Origin: Eurosta solidaginis
Taxonomy: Eukaryota; Arthropoda; Insecta; Diptera; Tephritidae
Direction of reading: 5' to 3'
Length of the DNA: 64,000 nt
NCBI RefSeq assembly: GCF_040869045.1
Contig: NC_090321.1
Location: 136,949,689 to 137,013,688, forward strand
Both the position numbers and the translations under genes were made by a program. The notes under the pieces are model-generated. The model saw nothing but the letters and a program-made list of their open reading frames with translations, was not told the origin of the DNA and ran no database searches. Positions 10,813 through 22,634 of the stretch are shown piece by piece; position 1 is the first letter of the stretch; the number at the start of each line of letters is the position of its first letter.

Positions 10813-12250
10813 CCGGTACCCAGAGTGTGGTCCTCTTGAAGTTCTCCCCCTCTATTAAGTTGTGTCCGTTTATAGATATATCCGTCTGATACGCAAAGAT
10901 CAGGTAATTTGTCTTGGTCTTTCGTTATGGATTCTCTTAATCCACAGTATTCGTCGGTGTGAACGTAAGGCGAGTCAAGGCTAATGTCTAATACTCTGTC
11001 CATCAGTGCCACTTCGTCCATGTCCATGCGCGATACTGTACCAGGCACAACGTTTTGAGCTCCTTTGCGATGTTCGATGTTGAAGTTGAAGGCTTGCATC
11101 TTCAGGCTCCATCTAGCCAGTCTACCGCTGAGGTCCTTCTGACCCATAAGCCATTGAGACTTGCGTGGTCCGTGATGATTGTGAAGGGGAGGCCCTCCAC
11201 ATAAGGCCGGAACCTCTTCACGCTCAGCATTGCTGCATAGCACTCCAACTTCGTCACGCTGTAACTTCGTTGTGCCTTATTCAATTTCGCCGACATATAC
11301 GCGATGGGTCGTTCGTTACCGTCCTCGTCTTTTTGGAATAAAACTCCACCCGGACGGGGTCCGTCGAAGCGTCGCACTGTATAAAAAGTGTTTATTGAAG
11401 TCCGGGTGACCAAGCACCGGGGCTGATATGAGGCTTTGCTTCAGCTGCTCAAAAGCCTTTCTCGCTTCGTCAGTCATCTCAAACTTCTTTATTCTGTCCT
11501 TAGTGAGGCAGTCGTGCAGCGGCGCTGCAATGGGTGCGTTATCCCTAGTAAAACGGCGGTACCACCTTGACATGCCCAGGAATCGGCGAAGCTGTTTTGC
11601 GCTTTTCGGCTGAGGGAAATCTCGCACTGCTGCTATTTTATTGGCATCTGTCCGTATACAACCGTCGCCTACCACATACCCTAAATACCGTATTTCTTTG
11701 AAGCAAAACTTGCTCTTTTCTATATTTACCGTCAATTTGGCTTCGCGTAAACACTTAGCGACCTTTTCCAATAAAGACATGTGTGACTCAAAATCTACGC
11801 AACAAACTAACAGGTCGTCAAGATATACAAACACACATTCACGTAAAGCGGCCGGAATCCATAAGACGACACATCCGCTGAGCGGCCTTACGCAAACCAA
11901 AAGGCATCACCGTGAGCTGATGCAGTGGTCTGCCAGGAGCGGTGAATGCTGTTTTTTCTCTAGAACGTTTTTCCAAAGGAATTTGCCAAAAGGCATCTTT
12001 AAGATCAATAGCTGATATAAAATGGATGTTTTGTAACTTACTTAATATACCGTCAATATGTGGCAATGGTTAGGCATCTTTAATGGTTCTTCCTGGCATC
12101 CAAACATAACCTGTTTTTGGTGCCTTTAATTACTAGCGAAACGGGAGAGCTCCAGCTGCTATTACTCTCCTCAATAACACCCATTAATGACATTCTATCT
12201 AACTCCTCGTATACTAATTTTTTGATCGCGGGCGAGATATGGTAGTGCCT
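10809..12250 (-). pseudogene. Reverse transcriptase and RNase H of the Ty3-type element
   Basis: RT is recognisable from about 12250 (RLCLDAR in a degraded frame) through ISAIDLKDAFWQIPLE (12000) and VMPFGLRKA (11890) to the catalytic VYLDD box near 11820. FLGMSRWYRRF follows near 11570. The RNase H part (IAYMSAKLNKAQRSY, ITDHASL) is at 11102-11413 and continues to 10809. There are frame changes near 11900, 11400 and 11240. Confidence 0.85.
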
Positions 12251-12369
12251 TACTTAATCGGTATATTTTCTTCTACCACCTGTATACTGTGTTCTTCCAC
12301 ATCTGTTCTGCCCAATCCTAGTACTGCAAAGGATGGGAATTGGGCTTTAACCCTGTCTAAAATGCGGCT

Positions 12370-12798
12370 TTATGCCGTTGTTAGGGAATGTTGTACTGCG
12401 TCGAAAGAGCGGTCCCCCTCGGCGGGTACGAGTTCTGAGACAGCCCTATCATGCACGCACTCGTTCACACTTTTTCCGACAACATTTAATTGAAAAACAC
12501 ACCAGAAATCGATCCCTAAGTACACTTCTTGAGTAAGCTCGGGGACAATTAAAAATTCCAGATCCCTGGTTTCCCCATCCCAAGTCACAGGTAGAGAAAC
12601 CACTCCCTCCACCGGGGTTTCTCCTCCATTCGCGGTGTGAACCTTTTGCCTTAATAATCGGGTTATTTTCTCTTCTTTTCCCTCTAGGAATTTCAAGGCT
12701 CCTTTGCCCAGGCAACTGGAACAGGCACCTGAATCTAACAAGAGAGTGTCGTGCCATCCAATCACTGCGCGCGCGAAGAATCGATTATCTCCCTTCAA
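12370..12798 (-). pseudogene. Aspartic protease region of the Ty3-type element
   Basis: A 142-residue frame contains LLLDSGACSS, a DSG-type aspartic-protease active site, and later VYLGIDFW, matching the flap and second half of retropepsins. It sits between gag and RT as expected. The frame is open here, but its neighbours are frameshifted. Confidence 0.8.
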
Positions 12799-14609
12799 TA
12801 TTACGATGGTTGCGACTATTTTTTGTTGTATGAGTACGATGCTTTTCCCGCATTGTCAAAATCTTCTTATATTTTCTATCTCTCTTTCTCGTTTCAATTT
12901 CTTCCATGAAAATCCTTCTTTTAACTTCTTCGTACCTCTGTTTATTTTCGTGTAAACTCTTTCTTAAAACTTCATTGTTATTGGTCGCTCCCATTCCCTG
13001 CCTACCTACACGTTTTAAAATGTGTACTCCCACTCTCTGATCTCTTAAAACTAATTCCCCGGCGACTCCTGGCTCTGCACAGAGTGCTCGGACATCTCTG
13101 CGAGCTGCCTGTTTTCCGTACCCGGCTTAGACACACAGTAGGACGCATCACTACCACACATAAAACACTTCATACAATGGAAGGACGATTTACAAGGACT
13201 ATGTTTTACCGCTGCCTGTGGGTCTTTCGTAAAGAAATCCACGGGAATTCCGCAAACAAAACGCAACATAAGGTGGAATGGTGACGGGCAAAACACTTCA
13301 CTTTGGACGTTACTATTGGGGGTTGACGTATTACAATTATAAGGGCTGGGATTAAAGGATTTGGGATTGGATTTTGAATGATCACTTGGTTTTACGTTAG
13401 AAGAACCGGGCCTGGAAGACGTTATTTGGCTCCTATCATCTTTGCCTTTCGGGTCTATCCCTATATTAATCGCCTCTTCTACTTCTCTAGCGCTAGCATC
13501 TATTCCACTAACGGTCTTGTTTCGTGACCTATTCTCTATTATTAATTTTTCGGCTCGTTTGAATTCTATCTTCAGATCGGCTAGCGTATCAATCTTAGAT
13601 GCGAACGTAAGATTCGCCAAGTATGGCTTTAAATTACCCTTTATAATCTTAACAAGTTCTGCTTCGGGTATTTTCTTTTTAAGCCTAAAAGTAAGATCGA
13701 GTATTTTTGCATAAAAATCTTCGAAGGTCTCTTGGCCTCCCTGCTTCCTCTCCATTATCTCGCGGATTACCTCGTAATCGGACTCCAAGCTTCTAAATTG
13801 GTTTTAGCAACTCCGCACTCCGCTGGAGGAAATTGAAGTCTCGGTCCTCGGCGTGATCCTCCAGGACTTGCCAATACCATTTCAGCGCGGCTCCGGTTAC
13901 GAGGCAATGGAAGTCCGCTAGTAGTTGTTCATAAGAGACCTCATGTTGTTCGCGCATTCTTTCCACGCGAAACACAAAACTTTCCACCGTCATATTTTTT
14001 GTAGTACCATCGAACATCAGGTGCTTCTCAAGGTCTATTTTCTTCCGGTACATTTGCCTATCAAACCCACTTTGATTGTTCCTAGGGGCTGCTGGTTAGT
14101 ATTTTCGGGCGTTGAAGTCATTCGTGGTGGGGCGCGGGCTGGTGATGCCTATATGGAGGTCTCCACACCTGCAAATCTATGACTCAGGTGGGACATGTCC
14201 TCTCGCAACTTCCTGAATTCTTCCATGAACTCAGCCATCACGTTATTCTGCTGCATAATTGTCTCCATCATCTTCCCTAGTTGGTCCATGCGGTTCGATA
14301 CCGGCGGGGGTGCAGTTGGTGGTGCTCCACCGACAGCTCCTTGCGGCATTTCTAAAATCCTGTCGTCGGTTCGTGGCGGCTGCTCCGTCGAGTTCAAACG
14401 ACCAAAAACTCTAGCCGAACAACGATTAAAAAAATCGGTGGGTAAAAAATCTATGGGCTGCTCAATTCCAGTGTCGATTTGAGTGAGCAATGATCCTACC
14501 ACTTGGTTTTCGAGCGCTCTAGCCAGCGCACGTGTAACTCTCCTACTCGATGGTATTATCCCTAAACCAAACCACTGTCCTTCAGAGCCGGTGGGAATGT
14601 CTATCGACT
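12799..14609 (-). pseudogene. gag of the Ty3-type element, fragmented
   Basis: An N-terminal piece (14149-14609) has a Pro/Ala-rich linker and a helical MDQLGKMMETIMQQ segment. It has no ATG at its head: the open frame runs from about 14609. A capsid piece is at 13793-14053 (FDGTTKNMTVESF, ALKWYW) and continues in 13051-13788. A Cys/His cluster near 13130-13180 (CMKCFMCG) would be the nucleocapsid. Two frame changes split it. 12785-13033 is a basic, charged linker toward protease. Confidence 0.75.
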
Positions 14610-14991
14610 ACTAATTTCAACCTCAAAAGGAATTGGAAACGGAATTCAAGTACCAAAAAATCAAAGGTAATCCAAAATTCAATATTAACTAAACTGGCCT
14701 TAAATGATTTGAAGTTGGAGCAGTAGATATTCAACTTTAAATTCAAATTAATAGTAATATAAAAAAATGTTTGAAAAAAAAATGAACGATATTAAATTAA
14801 GAAAAGGAATTCAAAGTATTTTATGAGCAAAACCTAATTCAAGGAAAATCACAAAAGCTAAATTAAAAAGTATGGGACTAAAATATATACACGTTTAACC
14901 AAAAATTAAAAGGATGATTCAGTGATATTTAACATAACCGAAATATAAAATTATAGAAAATTCACCTTCCAAAATGTAAGTCACTGATAAC
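14610..14991. other. AT-rich, no gene
   Basis: Repeated GAATTCAA and AAAATCAAA wording like that at 20107-20720. This suggests one AT-rich tract split by the Penelope insertion. No coding sequence seen. Confidence 0.4.
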
Positions 14992-15101
14992 CAAAAAAAA
15001 AATGTAGTTTTTACAGCCCTGAAAATTATTTCTAATTGAAATCGAATTATCGACAAAATAAATAAATACAACATATATGGTATAATTAATTGCATTTTTA
15101 T

Positions 15102-16022
15102 GCTATTGCATAGATTTTATCGCGGGCTTGGCGACTAAACAATAAAAACCGTAACGGATATTTGTCAAAAAAGTTTCGAAAAGGTTCGAAAAAGTTTCGG
15201 TGTTAGCAACAGGCTGATTGCATAAAATTGGATATATTTATGCGAATATTGGTTGTTGTCTTTGGTGTACATTTATCTTCACTACAGCGCTGTAGATGGC
15301 ACTAGTAACCGCCAGATGCCAGATGATCTGCATGCTAGATGATGCACACCAACAAACACACACGCGCTGTATATAATTGCCTTTGTTGCTGTTGAACTTA
15401 GTACAGTAATTACGTACATAGTTGTTCCCTTTGATTTTAAGCTATTGCATATATTTTATCGCGGGCTTTGAGCGTGGCGACTGAATCAAAAAAAAACCGT
15501 AACTGATATATGTACATAAAATCATGGAATAACATCTGGTAATAACAGCAAAAGTTTCGGTGTTGGCGACAGGCTGATTACATAAAAGTGGATCTATTTA
15601 TGCGAGTATTGGTTGTTGTCTTTGGTGTACATTTATCTTCACTACAGCGCTGTAGATGGCACTAGTAACCGCCAGATGCCAGATGATCTGCATGCTAGAT
15701 GATGCACACCAACAAACACACACGCGCTGTATATAATTGCCTTTGTTGCTGTTGAACTTAGCACAGTAATTACGTACATAGTTGTTCCCTTTGATTTTAA
15801 GCTATTGCATATATTTTATCGCGGGCTTTGAGCGTGGCGACTGAATCAAAAAAAAAAACCGTAACTGATATATGTACATAAAATCATGGAATAACATCTG
15901 TTAATAACAGCAAAAGTTTCGGTGTTAGCGACAGGCTGATTACACAAAATTGGATCTATTTATGCGAATATTGGTTGTTGTCTTTGGTGTACATTTATCT
16001 TCACTACTGCTCTGTAGATGGC
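15102..16022 (+). repeat. Tandem repeat, about 2.6 units of 339-360 bp
   Basis: Units start at 15102, 15441 and 15801 with GCTATTGCATA(G/T)ATTTTATCGCGGGC. Each continues through the same phrases (GGTTGTTGTCTTTGGTGTAC, TGTAGATGGCAC). Units 1 and 2 contain the perfect palindrome CTACAGCGCTGTAG and end with a TATA-like GCTGTATATAATTGCC. Unit 3 stops after the position of the palindrome, which is mutated there. Each unit begins with the 5' terminal sequence of the Helentron-like element, so they look like tandem copies of its 5' end. Confidence 0.85.
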
Positions 16023-16224
16023 ACCCATTGAATTACGAACAGCGAACAGCGAACAGCAAATATTTCATTAACATCGGATAGAAAATGTATAGCCAAACGC
16101 AAACATTTTCCATTAGCTTCAGCTCTTGCTCTAACTATACACTATACATAAGTCCCAAAGAGGAAACGATAATGCCGCATTTAAGTTTTATCATAATCGA
16201 AAGCAAGCTGCATCGACTGCATCT

Positions 16225-16970
16225 TTGTTGCAAGGATTCAAAAGACTGTCTTTAAATAGTGTTCAGACGATAGCTCAAAGTGTCTTAGATTTCATTAGTA
16301 ATAGAAATGGCATTTCAATAATTACTTTCAATTGCCAAAGTCTAAATAGTCACAAATACGATTTACAAGATTCAGTTACGAGACAAATAAATGTCTTACT
16401 TCTTACCGAAACTTGCATGACGCGTGATAATCCGATTGAAATACCTAATTTTAAATGTATTGTTCAATTCATACGAGATACTGCTCCAAAGGGTGGTGTA
16501 GCTATTTACCAAAATAATAATAACGTTACTAATATTATGACTCCGAATATTGAAATAAATATTGCACACGTTAGCGATGTTAATTTTAGGTGCTCATTTG
16601 TTGGAGATATTTGGGCGTGCTTATGCAAACTTAGAAATGGTCTACACATTGTCATGGTAGCAGTTTACGTTTCTCCTAATCCAAAATTGGACGAGGTAGA
16701 GCATTTTATTCATCACACTTTACTGGAGTACTCTGAAGAAGGGGCAAAAATACTTGGTACAAATGCTAATAAATTTCCACTTATCTTGGCCGGCGATTTC
16801 AACATCAATTTCGCTGATAAAAAATCAGAGCGGTTGACAAGTTTTCTTTTTGAAAAATTTAATTTTAAAATAAATAATGATCCAAAATGATACACAACAA
16901 AATATGGGACCACCATTGACGTGGTATTTTCAAGATATTTAGAGGATATCAAGTCTCAAACGTATGTTTC
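16225..16970 (+). pseudogene. Endonuclease/exonuclease-phosphatase domain of the Helentron-like element
   Basis: The frame 16225-16890 encodes an endonuclease-fold domain. It shows FNCQSLNSHK, LLLTETCM, KGGVAIYQ and LAGDFNINF, the motifs of the EEP family seen in LINEs and in Helentron proteins. After a stop at 16888-16890, the same frame reads on to about 17023 with a C-terminus (GTTIDVVFSRY, YFSYHKPI) that I associate with Helentron-type proteins rather than LINEs. No reverse transcriptase follows. It probably nicked DNA for the element. The stop and missing partners make it a remnant. Confidence 0.6.
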
Positions 16971-17248
16971 CTATTTCAGCTACCATAAACCTATAATTTC
17001 CATTATAAATATTACTGAATAACCTATGTATGTACATATCTTGTAAGATAATAATAAAATTTGTTTAATCAATATTAATTTCTCATTTATTCAATAAAAG
17101 TAAAAAATTTGTTTTCTTATCGGTCACCACGCTTAAAAATTTTGACTTGAATTAATATCAAAGACAAAACTTGAATTAATATCAAAGAAAAGAAAATGTT
17201 GCATAAATATTATAATTGCATAAGTTGATAATATGCAATAGCTTTACC

Positions 17249-17269
17249 GTGGCAGTCCCCGAGTGCCAC
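17249..17269 (+). other. Terminal hairpin of the Helentron-like element
   Basis: A six-base stem GTGGCA / TGCCAC with a nine-base loop, about 5 bp before the 3' end. Rolling-circle elements use such a hairpin as a termination signal (known for the class). Confidence 0.6.
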
Positions 17270-17368
17270 ACGTCTTTTTATTACTAATATATATTTGTGG
17301 CCTAGAGCTCGGAAATTCTTCTTGATATAAATTTTGAAAGGCCGAAAATAAAAATAAAAACAACAATT

Positions 17369-19690
17369 ATGGAACGGAGAGCACACCGTAACAACAAAAA
17401 CACAGTAAACATTTACAGACGTGTTAAAGATAAATACGACATAGAAACCAACAAGTGTACAAAACGTTATCGCCAAAATACACAACAACTCACAAAGCTG
17501 TCTCAATCCATAAAGTTTCTAGTGAGATGCAGAAAAGTGGTGTCATACCCAACTTCATTAGCAATGCTACTAAGAACATCTCGTACACTTTAAAATGCAA
17601 CACCAACAATGGAAAGATATCAGAGAAGATCAACAACTCAATAGAAACGTACTTGGCTACTGTGCAGAAAAAACTAATAAATAAATTAAACAATAGTTTA
17701 AATTAAACAATAGATTACAAATAAAGCTTAACGCGGAGGATTCCAAGGTATTTTTCGATAGTGAAACAGTATTGTCTCAAAACCTCAGAGCCAAAATTAG
17801 AAAAATACAAATAAACAAATTTGAGAGGCTCAAAGACAAACAAACCCAATTACTTAACATACAAAATGTACCCGAGTGGTTTCACAAAGACAAAGAGCAA
17901 CAAGAGATTGAGAGGAACAATTTGACTACAATAATACGGGACCACCTCAATAGAACAAACATTCGCGTGCGTGATAAATATATTTTAGATACCTTACAAA
18001 CGACAAAGAAATTCGTCAAACAAAATAACCATCTGTTAGTTCTCAATGCAGACAAAGGAAACGTAACAGTTGTAATGGAAAAATCCGATTTCGATAGAAA
18101 ATTGCAAACATTAGTTAACGATATTTCCTCATACCGTGTTTTAAAAAGTGATCCCACTAATAAATTGCAAGATAGGAATAACGAGATCGTAGAAAAACTG
18201 TTTAAAAACCAAATTATAGATGAAAAAGAAAAATATAATTTAATGAGCAGAACGGCCAATGCGCCCAGATTGTATGGACTACCAAAGATCCACAAAGAAG
18301 GAACTCCACTTAGACCTATGTGTTCGTCCATTAATTCTCCGTCGTATAATCTGTGTAAATACGTGGTTAATGTCCTGAAAAATATCACTAAAGAGTCCAA
18401 GTACAATGTTCAAGACACGATTGAGTTCAAGAATAAGATTAAAAATACATATATTTATGATGATGAGAGTCTGGTATCGTTTGATGTTATGTCCCTGTTT
18501 CCTAGTATCCCAGTAGATCATGCCATAGAGATCATATCGTCCAAATGGGACCAAATAAACCCCACACAACCCTTAACCAAGAGCTATTTTTAAGTGTTGT
18601 ACGCTTCTGTATAAAAGATAACAGATACTTTAAGTACAACAACAAAGTTTACGAACAACGATCGGGTATGCCTATGGGATCACCAGCATCAACGATAATA
18701 GCCGATATAGTAATGGAGGAATTGCTATTGAAATTTGAGGAAGAATCACGGCACAAACCTCGTCTGCTCACAAAGTACGTTGACGATTTATTCGCTATTG
18801 TGAAAACAGATTCCGTTGAAGAAATGTTGGGCCTCTTGAACTCATTTCATAACTCAATAAAATTCACATCTCAGATGGAAAATAATGGAATGTTGCCGTT
18901 TCTGGACACGATAGTAATAAGAAATAACAACCACCTAACCTTTGACTGTTATAAAAAGCCTACGGCTTCCGGGAGGTTAATAAGTTTCAACTCGAAACAT
19001 GACAGGAGTATAATAATAAACACATCCAAAAATTGTATCAGGCGAGTTATCTCTATCAGCGATAGAATATATCACCCGAAAAATATAAGCATCATCAAAA
19101 AAATACTTCAAAACAACGAGTTTCCGATCCACCTTATTAATGGTTATATCCACCAATTTTACGCTACGAATAAAAACAAAGAACAAAACATAAAAGAAAT
19201 ATATAAGACTGCCGTATTTGTACCTGGTTTGTCCAACCGAATAAAACATTCAAACATGTATGACAAGGAAAAATTTCAAATCGCGCTCCAGTATAAGAAT
19301 ACCCTACAACAAATATACAGCAATACAAAAAGCAAAATCGAAAAATACGAGAAATCCGACGTAATATACAAAATTAAATGTAATGGACACGGGTCCCACG
19401 TATGCAACAAAGTATATGTGGGTACTACTAAATCAAAACAGACAAGGATTTCCGCTCACAAATCGAACATCAAAAATCGCGACCACTCTAACGACAACAG
19501 AACGGCTTTGTCGCAACATTGCAAGGCCACGGGACACTCTCCGGACTTAGAGAATGTTACAATATTGCAAGAAGAAAAACAATATTCCAAGCGGTATACT
19601 CTCGAAATGCTACATATTATCAATACACCTAATGACATACGCATGAATTTTAAGAGCGACACCGACAACACGCATACAGACATTTGGTAA
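17369..19690 (+). pseudogene. Penelope reverse transcriptase with GIY-YIG endonuclease, frameshifted
   Basis: The N-terminal part (17369-17706) is in mixed frames with stops. The RT reads from 17772 to 18593 (LNADKGNVTVVM, RLYGLPKIHK, VSFDVMSLFPSIP), then continues from 18545 in another frame (SGMPMGSPAS, KYVDDLFAI catalytic box near 18777, LPFLDT). The C-terminal GIY-YIG domain begins near 19360 (VIYKIKC, KVYVGTT, RISAHK) and the protein ends at 19690. The frame change lies within 18545-18593. RT plus GIY-YIG in this order is diagnostic of Penelope. Targeted priming at nicked DNA is its known mode of spread. Confidence 0.92.
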
Positions 19691-19914
19691 TGAAGAGAAG
19701 TTATTTAGCAACAATAAAGCTGAGGGTGTCCAATAAGTTAATATATACGTTGTTGTTAGCAGATATTTTGTTTATTATTACTGTTTATTATTTGTATACA
19801 TCTTTGTTTTCTGTTTATGATATTCTGTGTTCTGCACTGAAATTTTAATTTAGTCGACAAGGTGCATTGCAAGTGTAAGTGTTAGATTATGTTTGTGCAT
19901 TTATGGTTTTTATA

Positions 19915-20106
19915 GAAAAATGTATTTTTTACAGCCCTGAAGATGATTTCTAATTGAAATCGAAATATCGACAAAATAAATAAATACAACATATATGGTA
20001 TAATTAATTGCATTTTTATTACTTATATATATGTGTGGCCTAGAGCTCGGAAATTCTTCTTGATATAACTTTTGAAAGGCCGAAAATAAAAATAAAAACA
20101 ACAGCA
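19915..20106 (+). repeat. Downstream pseudo-LTR of Penelope
   Basis: Begins near GTATTTTTTACAGCCCTGA and ends AAAAATAAAAACAACA. It is a direct repeat of 14992-15100 joined to 17275-17366. It keeps the unsplit insertion site of the Helentron-like element and an intact hammerhead-like core at 19937-19965. Confidence 0.85.
19937..19965 (+). ncRNA. Hammerhead-like ribozyme core in the Penelope pseudo-LTR
   Basis: CTGAAGA, then a stem GATTTC / GAAATC, then GAAA, fits the conserved C-U-G-A-N-G-A, stem II, G-A-A-A core. Hammerheads are reported in Penelope-like elements. Stems I and III are weak by eye. The upstream pseudo-LTR copy has lost both cores (CTGAAAA, GAAT). Confidence 0.4.
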
Positions 20107-22634
20107 AAAAAATCAAACTTTCAATTCAAGATTAAGCCAAAACGATAAAAAGTAAGAATTTAAAATGAATGTAATAGTTTAAACTGAGTGCAACAACTTC
20201 AATATAATTCAATTTAAACCAAATTAATATTATACAAAACTTATAATTTATATTGAAAAAAACGTGATTAAACGGATAATATAAGAAAACGTATTTAAAA
20301 TTGTACCAAGGAATTCATAATTTGATAAAAAACAAAGGAATTCAGAAAAAGGTAGATCCAAAAAAACTTCTTTAAATTAACGCGTAAATAACCAAAATTA
20401 ATAAAACCCTTAACCCAGTCAACACAATATAATTCAATAAATAAACGTGTTTATGCTGAAAGGTAAATGTAAGTATATATATTTATATAAATGTGTATGT
20501 GTATACAAATGTGTATGTATACGTATAATAAAAAATACATAAAAAGATAATGATAAAAAAATGTCATAAAATAAACATCAAACGACGACAATGACCAAAA
20601 AACCCTAAATAAAATTGGAAAATTTTGTTTGAATTCAAAAAAAGCTTCATGCCCAACAAAAATTATTTATAATTTAAATTAATCACTTCAAGTAAAAAAA
20701 TGGAAATAAAGATAAAATGGCAATGAAAAGGCAAAAACAAAAAGAAATAATGTGTAATAATGTTGTTTTTTTTTCTCTTCACTTCAACTTTCTTTGCTAA
20801 CCAGAGAACAAAAGGAAACAATATCAAAAAAAAAAAACAAAAAACAGAAATTGACTAAAATCAGAGGTGCATTTTTTCCAAAAGGCAGCAATTAATTTTT
20901 GAAAAACGTACAATATACACTTTGGAGGACACCGGGTGTTATTTTCCGGTGGTGTATGACCAGAGTGTTGATCCCCTGTCCATCTGTCCTTCCGTCCTGT
21001 CAAAGTCTACGTCAGTTAAATCCCCCATTAAACACAGTGCGCTACTTCATCTTACTTGGCCTGAGCCTGGATAGCTGGAAGCGTATCTCCTAACAAAAAT
21101 ACCCCTCACCCCCCTTGAAAACTGTTAGCAAATATCACACAAACATGTTGCGGAAACTCGCAAGTGGTAGCTCGCTACACGGCTTCAATTACAAAAAGAA
21201 AAATTATCGAAATCATTTGTACGCCCTTCAATTGGGATATCACTTTCCAAACAAAGGAAGTTCGTGAAAGGCACTCCCAATCCAAGTTGCGTACCCCTCC
21301 CTCTTTTGGTTATCGATCACTTTCAACGATACCTAGGCCTCATCGAAGCTGACCGGTAAACCCCTAAAAAAAATGTCAGAGGAGGAAAATAAGAAACTAT
21401 AGAAAAAAAATTGAAAAGTTAGAGCAAGATTTAGCCAGGGATAGATCAAAGTTATAAAGTAAAGTGGAGATAAAATTGGAAGACAAAAAAAACTGGGTTA
21501 TTTGCGTTTGGCGCCATTTTTGTTGTGTAACCGCTGTTCGTGGGCGAGAAGTTATGGCGGGCCAGGCATGCTGGAAACCCGGGCTAAGCTCGTCGTTGGT
21601 CGTGTTTCTTGGCGCAAATTCTCACACACAGCTACACAGACAAAAAAAGGTTCATGCCTGTAATTGTGGACAGGAAAAAGGAAAGATAATAGCGGGAGGA
21701 AATAGTTCTGTCAGTTGGAGCCGACCCACCCTTTAGTCCGCAACCCGCGAACTACCTTTGAATGCTACTGGGCTCCGACAATTGAAGTAGCTTTCCCTAT
21801 TACTGACAGTAGTCCGTCAGTCTTAGCGTCAAGTCATGTCCGTCAGTCAATCTATGGATCAAACACCTAAACACCAACCATTATCCTGGAGAACAACACC
21901 CACTCCAAAATAAGGTGTATTTAGCCTTCCATTTCAAAAAACTACTAGCCCGCTAAATTTAATTTCACCCACATCAGTTTATTAACAAGTTCTCTTAATA
22001 CTAACAAATGAAAAATCTTTGGATTTGATAATAAAAAGATTAAGAATAAAAAAAGGGATATGCGTGAAAAAAAAAATTCAATTCAATACAATATTTGGGT
22101 TTTCTTTTCCCCCTTTTTTTCTTGTCGTAAATAAAAAGAATTAAAACAATAAATAAATCAATGTAAAAAAATTTAAATATGGAATAATATAAACCTCAAT
22201 TCAATGAAAAAAACGACAATAAATATATAAAGAAACATTTCAATTCAATAAAATATTTGGGTTTCTCCCTTTTTTTCTTTTTTTCTTTGTTGTAAATTAA
22301 AAATAAAACAAAAATAAATCAACGTAGAAAAAAATAAAACATGGGATAATATAATATAATATAAATTTCAATTCAATTTAGAATAAATATTAATACAAAA
22401 TAATAAAAGGAATAAAAAAAAGTATTGTACTAATTCTGATTCCACAAAAAATGATTTGATTCCGTAAGGTATTCAGCCAAAGCAGAAAAAGTCGCATGCT
22501 ATAAAAAAATTAAGACCGAACGCATGTACGTGTATACAAATATAAGTGGATATGTTTATTAATTAACATGGCTTCATCATTGATGTTGGCGCCAGCATAC
22601 AATCGGGAAACCTAGGGTAAAAAAAAAAACATAT
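20107..22634. other. AT-rich DNA, no gene recognised
   Basis: Low-complexity A/T-rich sequence with repeated TTCAATTCAAT phrases (22075-22380). A more GC-rich block at 20930-21760 contains no protein I recognise. It could be untranslated or LTR sequence of the minus-strand Ty3-type element. I found no matching repeat to prove it. Confidence 0.4.

Larger units (their letters stand above)
9473..14609 (-). mobile_element. Ty3/gypsy-type retrotransposon, decayed
   Basis: Reading leftward on the minus strand, pieces of gag, protease, reverse transcriptase, RNase H and integrase follow in Ty3 order across 5.1 kb, in many frames. RT wording (LKDAFWQIPLE, VMPFGLRKAAQRM, YLDD) suggests an Osvaldo/Ulysses-like lineage, a tentative placement from memory. 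No env was seen and LTRs were not identified. The 5' untranslated region may have been in the AT-rich DNA at 14610-14990 and 20107-22630, now separated by the Penelope insertion. Confidence 0.85.
15101..17274 (+). mobile_element. Helentron-like rolling-circle element
   Basis: The 5' end begins GCTATTGCATA (15102). Near the 3' end the inverse, TATGCAATAGC, lies at 17232-17242. It is followed by a GTGGCA/TGCCAC hairpin (17249-17269) a few bases before the end, and then by the T-run of the target. Sub-terminal inverted repeats, a terminal 3' hairpin and insertion in a T-run are hallmarks of Helentrons. Inside are tandem repeats and an endonuclease ORF of the type Helentrons carry. Rep/helicase sequence is absent, so the copy is internally reduced. 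The exact ends are ambiguous by a few bases within the T-run. Confidence 0.7.
14992..20106 (+). mobile_element. Penelope retroelement with two pseudo-LTRs, interrupted by a Helentron-like element
   Basis: The ~190-bp direct repeats (pseudo-LTRs) are 14992-15100 plus 17275-17366, and 19915-20106. Between them lies a Penelope reverse transcriptase followed by a GIY-YIG endonuclease. The first repeat is split at its GCATTTTTATTAC site by a ~2.2-kb insertion (15101-17274), and the second shows the unsplit sequence. The coding region is frameshifted, so the copy is inactive. Penelope-like elements are a retroelement class distinct from LTR and non-LTR elements. Confidence 0.9.

Noticed and set aside
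15102..16022. Tandem repeats considered as a CRISPR array or satellite.
   Set aside because: Units of 339-360 bp without spacers, in a fly genome, starting with a transposon end. Not CRISPR, and too few units for a satellite array.
16225..16890. Endonuclease ORF considered as the start of a CR1/jockey LINE.
   Set aside because: No reverse transcriptase follows, and its C-terminus and the surrounding sub-terminal repeats and hairpin fit a Helentron better. Not excluded completely.
20899..21736. Small open frames in the GC-richer block at 20.9-21.7 kb.
   Set aside because: No recognisable domain, short, and without supporting context.
22590..22610. TTGGCGCCAGC considered as a primer-binding site for the minus-strand Ty3-type element.
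   Set aside because: No LTR-like repeat adjoins it and it is 8 kb from gag across other insertions. Too weak to claim.
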